From NCBI RefSeq assembly GCF_013426915.1, contig NZ_AP023180.1, positions 2,480,001 through 2,544,000 on the forward strand: a stretch of DNA of 64,000 nt, written 5' to 3'. Positions 61,451-64,000 of the stretch are shown here, piece by piece. How positions within the stretch are numbered: position 1 is the stretch's first letter; each line of letters begins with the position of its first letter. Position numbers and translations under genes: made by a program. This DNA is from Paraburkholderia sp. PGU19. GTDB lineage: Bacteria > Pseudomonadota > Gammaproteobacteria > Burkholderiales > Burkholderiaceae. The notes under the pieces were generated by a model. It saw only the letters and a program-made list of their open reading frames with translations, had not been told where the DNA came from and made no database searches.

Positions 61451-61686
61451 GCAGTTATTCGTGTAAACCCGGGCGGGAGAAACGCGTTGCCGTAAGAACC
61501 GGGTAAGCGCGTGCTCTTAATGTACTACCCGGCGCACGACAATAACGACGCATCGAAGCCCACGCGCGAAAGCATTGCACCGAATCCCCATCGGGACACG
61601 CGGTGCGTAAAGATGCCCCTCGTTACGACCATGGCCGGAAGAGGGCGCTTGTCAGTCAGCGAAAGCTGCCCATGCAGGAGACGAAG

Positions 61687-61992
61687 ATGGATGTGAAACT
61701 CGCAGAGAAAGTGAAGTCGAGCGCGGCGTATCGCGAGCTGGTGCGAAAGCGCTCACGGCTTGGGTGGACACTGACCGCCCTCGTGTTGTTCGTCTATTAC
61801 GGCTACGTTCTGCTGATTGCCTTCAACAAGCAGTTTCTTGCCGCAAAGGTGGGCACGGGTGTGACGACGTGGGGCATGCCGCTTGGACTGTTCGTTATCG
61901 TATTCACAGTGGTTATCACGGGTTTCTATGTTCGTCGCGCCAACAGCACATACGACGAACTCACCGAGCAGATCAAGCGGGAGGCAGCATGA
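61687..61992 (+). CDS. DUF485 membrane protein (YjcH-like)
   Basis: The 101-residue protein has two hydrophobic helices ([20 protein letters not shown] and [20 protein letters not shown]) and a [21 protein letters not shown]-terminus, the standard DUF485/YjcH layout. It is regularly encoded just before acetate symporters and is presumed to be a partner subunit. ATG 61687, with AGGAG six bases upstream, is chosen. Its stop overlaps the start of the symporter gene (ATGA), indicating coupled translation. Confidence 0.92.
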   Translation: MDVKLAEKVKSSAAYRELVRKRSRLGWTLTALVLFVYYGYVLLIAFNKQFLAAKVGTGVTTWGMPLGLFVIVFTVVITGFYVRRANSTYDELTEQIKREAA

Positions 61993-63650
61993 TCGCACGA
62001 CGTCTTTGCGCTTTTACTGCGCTGTCTGTCTTCTCATCGTATTGTTTCTCCGCTGGCGCGGACATGGGCCAGACGGTGAAACAGCCGACCAACTGGACGG
62101 CAATTTCGATGTTCGTCGTCTTCGTGGTCGCGACGCTTTTCATCACCAAATGGGCTGCGAGACGGACGCGCTCCGCCGCCGAGTTTTACACTGCGGGTGG
62201 CGGAATCACGGGTTTCCAGAACGGACTGGCAATCGCCGGAGATTTCATGTCGGCAGCTTCGTTCCTGGGCATCTCGGCAGCCGTCTATGCAAACGGCTAT
62301 GACGGTCTCATCTATTCGATCGGTTTTCTGGTTGGCTGGCCGATCATCACGTTTCTGATGGCCGAAAGACTGCGCAATCTCGGCCGTTTCACGTTCGCCG
62401 ACGTGGCTGGATATCGCTTCAAGCAGGCGCCGATCCGCGCATTCGCCGCATCGGGTACGCTCGTGGTCGTGGCGTTCTATCTGATCGCGCAGATGGTCGG
62501 TGCCGGACAGTTGATCAAATTGCTGTTTGGACTCGAGTATTGGGTCGCGGTGGTGATCGTGGGTGCGCTCATGATGGTTTACGTGCTGTTTGGCGGTATG
62601 ACGGCAACAACCTGGGTGCAAATCATCAAGGCGTGTCTGCTGCTTGCGGGCGCCTCGTTCATGGCATTTATGGTGCTGTGGCAATTTCATTTCAGCCCTG
62701 AAGCGCTCTTTGCGAAAGCCGTCGAAGTGCATGAGAAGAAGGCGTCCATCATGGGTCCGGGCAATTTCATCAAGGACCCGATCTCGGCAATTTCATTCGG
62801 CATTGCACTGATGTTCGGCACGGCTGGGCTGCCGCACATCCTGATGCGATTCTTTACCGTGCCTAACGCCAAGGAAGCACGCAAGTCGGTGTTCTGGGCA
62901 ACGACATGGATCGGTTACTTCTACATCCTGACCTTCATCATCGGCTTTGGCGCCATCGTTCTTGTCAGCACGAACCCCGTGTTCAAGGATGCAGCGGGCA
63001 AGCTGCTGGGCGGCACGAACATGGCTGCCGTGCATCTTGCGAGTGCGGTGGGTGGCAACGTGTTTCTCGGGTTCATTTCAGCGGTGGCGTTCGCAACGAT
63101 CCTGGCCGTCGTCGCGGGTCTCACGTTGGCCGGGGCATCGGCTGTGTCGCATGATTTGTATGCGACCGTCTTCAAGCATGGCAAGGCAGCGAGTGTGAAC
63201 GAGCTGTTTGTTTCGCGCGTTACGACTGTCGTGCTGGGTATTGTCGCCGTCGTGCTCGGGATCGTATTCGAGAAGCAGAACATTGCATTCATGGTGTCGC
63301 TGGCGTTTGCCGTGGCGGCGTCGGCCAACTTTCCAGTGCTGTTCATGTCGGTTCTGTGGCGCGGTTGTACCACACGTGGTGCGACGATCGGCGGCTTTCT
63401 CGGATTGGTTTCCGCTGTATTGCTGACGGTTCTCTCGAAAGCGGTGTGGGTGGACGTGTTCCACTTTGCGACGGCGCCATTCCCCTACGCATCGCCCGCA
63501 CTCTTTTCGATGGCGATCGGCTTCGCTGGCATCTGGCTTTTCTCGTTGACAGATAGATCCGCTCGTGCGCGCATCGATCAGGCCGGGTTCGAGGCGCAGT
63601 CGGTACGCTCGGAAACCGGGATTGGCGCGGTGGAGGGCGCAAGTCACTAA
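61989..63650 (+). CDS. actP: Cation/acetate symporter (SSS family)
   Basis: The 553-residue protein is a sodium/solute symporter of the ActP group with about 13 membrane helices. It has [20 protein letters not shown] and [13 protein letters not shown] near residue 60, [20 protein letters not shown] and RFTFADV near 110, and [22 protein letters not shown] near 275. An N-terminal signal-like segment ends near SAGA. It imports acetate and related short carboxylates with a cation. The start at ATG 61989 overlaps the stop of the DUF485 gene by four bases; this pairing is characteristic. Acetate recapture fits the fermentative genes nearby. Confidence 0.93.
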   Translation: MIARRLCAFTALSVFSSYCFSAGADMGQTVKQPTNWTAISMFVVFVVATLFITKWAARRTRSAAEFYTAGGGITGFQNGLAIAGDFMSAASFLGISAAVYANGYDGLIYSIGFLVGWPIITFLMAERLRNLGRFTFADVAGYRFKQAPIRAFAASGTLVVVAFYLIAQMVGAGQLIKLLFGLEYWVAVVIVGALMMVYVLFGGMTATTWVQIIKACLLLAGASFMAFMVLWQFHFSPEALFAKAVEVHEKKASIMGPGNFIKDPISAISFGIALMFGTAGLPHILMRFFTVPNAKEARKSVFWATTWIGYFYILTFIIGFGAIVLVSTNPVFKDAAGKLLGGTNMAAVHLASAVGGNVFLGFISAVAFATILAVVAGLTLAGASAVSHDLYATVFKHGKAASVNELFVSRVTTVVLGIVAVVLGIVFEKQNIAFMVSLAFAVAASANFPVLFMSVLWRGCTTRGATIGGFLGLVSAVLLTVLSKAVWVDVFHFATAPFPYASPALFSMAIGFAGIWLFSLTDRSARARIDQAGFEAQSVRSETGIGAVEGASH

Positions 63651-63793
63651 GCCGCGAATTGGGAGAGGCTTTGAGGCGACCTGAATGCGCAGCTAGAGGA
63701 TGTTGGCCGACTCTAGCTGCTGCATGGGTTATATCCGGGTCGCCATACAACGGAGATCTGGCTTCGCGATCAACTGCGGTCACCCGCCCAATA

Positions 63794-64000
63794 TCAGGCA
63801 GCCGCAGGGTCACTGACGAGGTCATAGCCGTTTTCCATCCGCCCCGCGAAGCGCCGCAGAAATGCGGGTTGAACATCAACCGTCACGCTAAGGTCATACC
63901 AGTTGCCACTTGCCGACACTGACCATAGGGTATCGACCGAGTGGCCGGCACGAACAGAAAATTTCCATGGGCCGTCCGCACGATATGCGTTCGACGAGAT
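63794..64000 (-). CDS. Phospholipase C C-terminus (partial, continues beyond the window)
   Basis: On the minus strand a frame is open from the right edge to a TGA at 63794-63796. Its 68 residues read SNAYRADGPWKFSVRAGHSV, then LWSVSASGNWYDLSVTVDVQ, and RRFAGRMENGYDLVSDPAAA. This matches the C-terminal repeat domain (DUF756) of bacterial phosphocholine-preferring phospholipase C enzymes: the NAY, the WYD-hydrophobic-V strand and the RR-x-AGR-x-E/N-G motif. The catalytic part lies outside the window. Its 3' end faces actP across 143 bases without a clear terminator. Confidence 0.82.
   Translation of the reverse strand: MSSNAYRADGPWKFSVRAGHSVDTLWSVSASGNWYDLSVTVDVQPAFLRRFAGRMENGYDLVSDPAAA

Larger units (their letters stand above)
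61306..61686. other. Divergent control region, MBL gene / DUF485-actP
   Basis: 380 bases with no credible gene. It holds two FNR-like sites (61369-61382, 61437-61450). CAGGAG at 61675-61680 is the ribosome-binding site of the DUF485 gene. Confidence 0.5.

Noticed and set aside
61764..61988. An upstream extension of the actP frame
   Set aside because: It overlaps the DUF485 gene in another frame. The ATGA overlap at 61989 and the start of the conserved protein mark the true start.
1..64000. tRNA, rRNA, CRISPR array, integrase or attachment site
   Set aside because: I looked for cloverleaf-like segments, regularly spaced short repeats and recombinase genes and saw none. The direct repeats at 23.9 and 35.6 kb are too long and diverged to be att sites.

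Overview
The window reads as a chromosome or megaplasmid segment of a Burkholderiaceae beta-proteobacterium, most likely Paraburkholderia or a close relative. The evidence is the high-GC codon use, an H-NS-type protein with a histone-H1-like Lys/Ala tail, GcvA-type LysR and carnitine-dehydrogenase-like genes, and a block that matches in gene content the low-oxygen-activated (lxa) locus known from Burkholderia cenocepacia. This placement is an inference from gene content; no database search was possible.

Layout. 1-16 kb is core-like: the end of a flippase-like membrane protein and a nucleotidyltransferase, a 0.65-kb nested inverted-repeat element, an MFS exporter, a decayed ABC ATPase fragment, gamma-glutamyltransferase, a VOC protein, a PPK2-type polyphosphate kinase facing a PiT phosphate transporter, a LysR regulator, a MASE2-GGDEF cyclase and two DedA fusion proteins. 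16-23.7 kb holds a frameshifted H-NS/H1-like gene and a catabolic run (aldehyde dehydrogenase, frameshifted MFS transporter, enolase-superfamily dehydratase, GMC oxidoreductase), then yigZ. 23.9-35.9 kb is an accessory island bounded by two direct copies of a ~310-bp repeat. It carries a lipoprotein alpha/beta-hydrolase, remnants of an IS3 element, a LysR gene and an SDR gene, an O-methyltransferase, two Old Yellow Enzyme paralogues with a GNAT gene, and two TetR regulators. Two copies of a shared operator-like site link the first TetR to the second OYE gene. A chrA chromate transporter follows at 36.3 kb.

38-43.4 kb is a beta-keto-acid cleavage module: a carnitine-dehydrogenase-like enzyme, a BKACE protein, an MFS importer and a Crp-type regulator on the minus strand, with a divergent hot-dog thioesterase and an SDR.

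43.6-63.6 kb is the lxa-like block. It contains cytochrome c, an Acg-type nitroreductase, three universal stress proteins, acetoacetyl-CoA reductase, a flavodoxin-like protein, AdhP, a K+-channel-like protein, Hsp20, a rhomboid protease, a BON protein, an MBL/beta-CASP ribonuclease-like protein, a cell-wall glycan operon and a DUF485/ActP acetate symporter pair. Thirteen FNR/ANR-like boxes (TTGAT-N4-ATCAA type) lie in its promoters, 2 of them perfect palindromes. Several short genes, including 43- and 44-residue open frames with boxes upstream, appear to belong to it. The extreme right end is the C-terminus of a phospholipase C on the minus strand.
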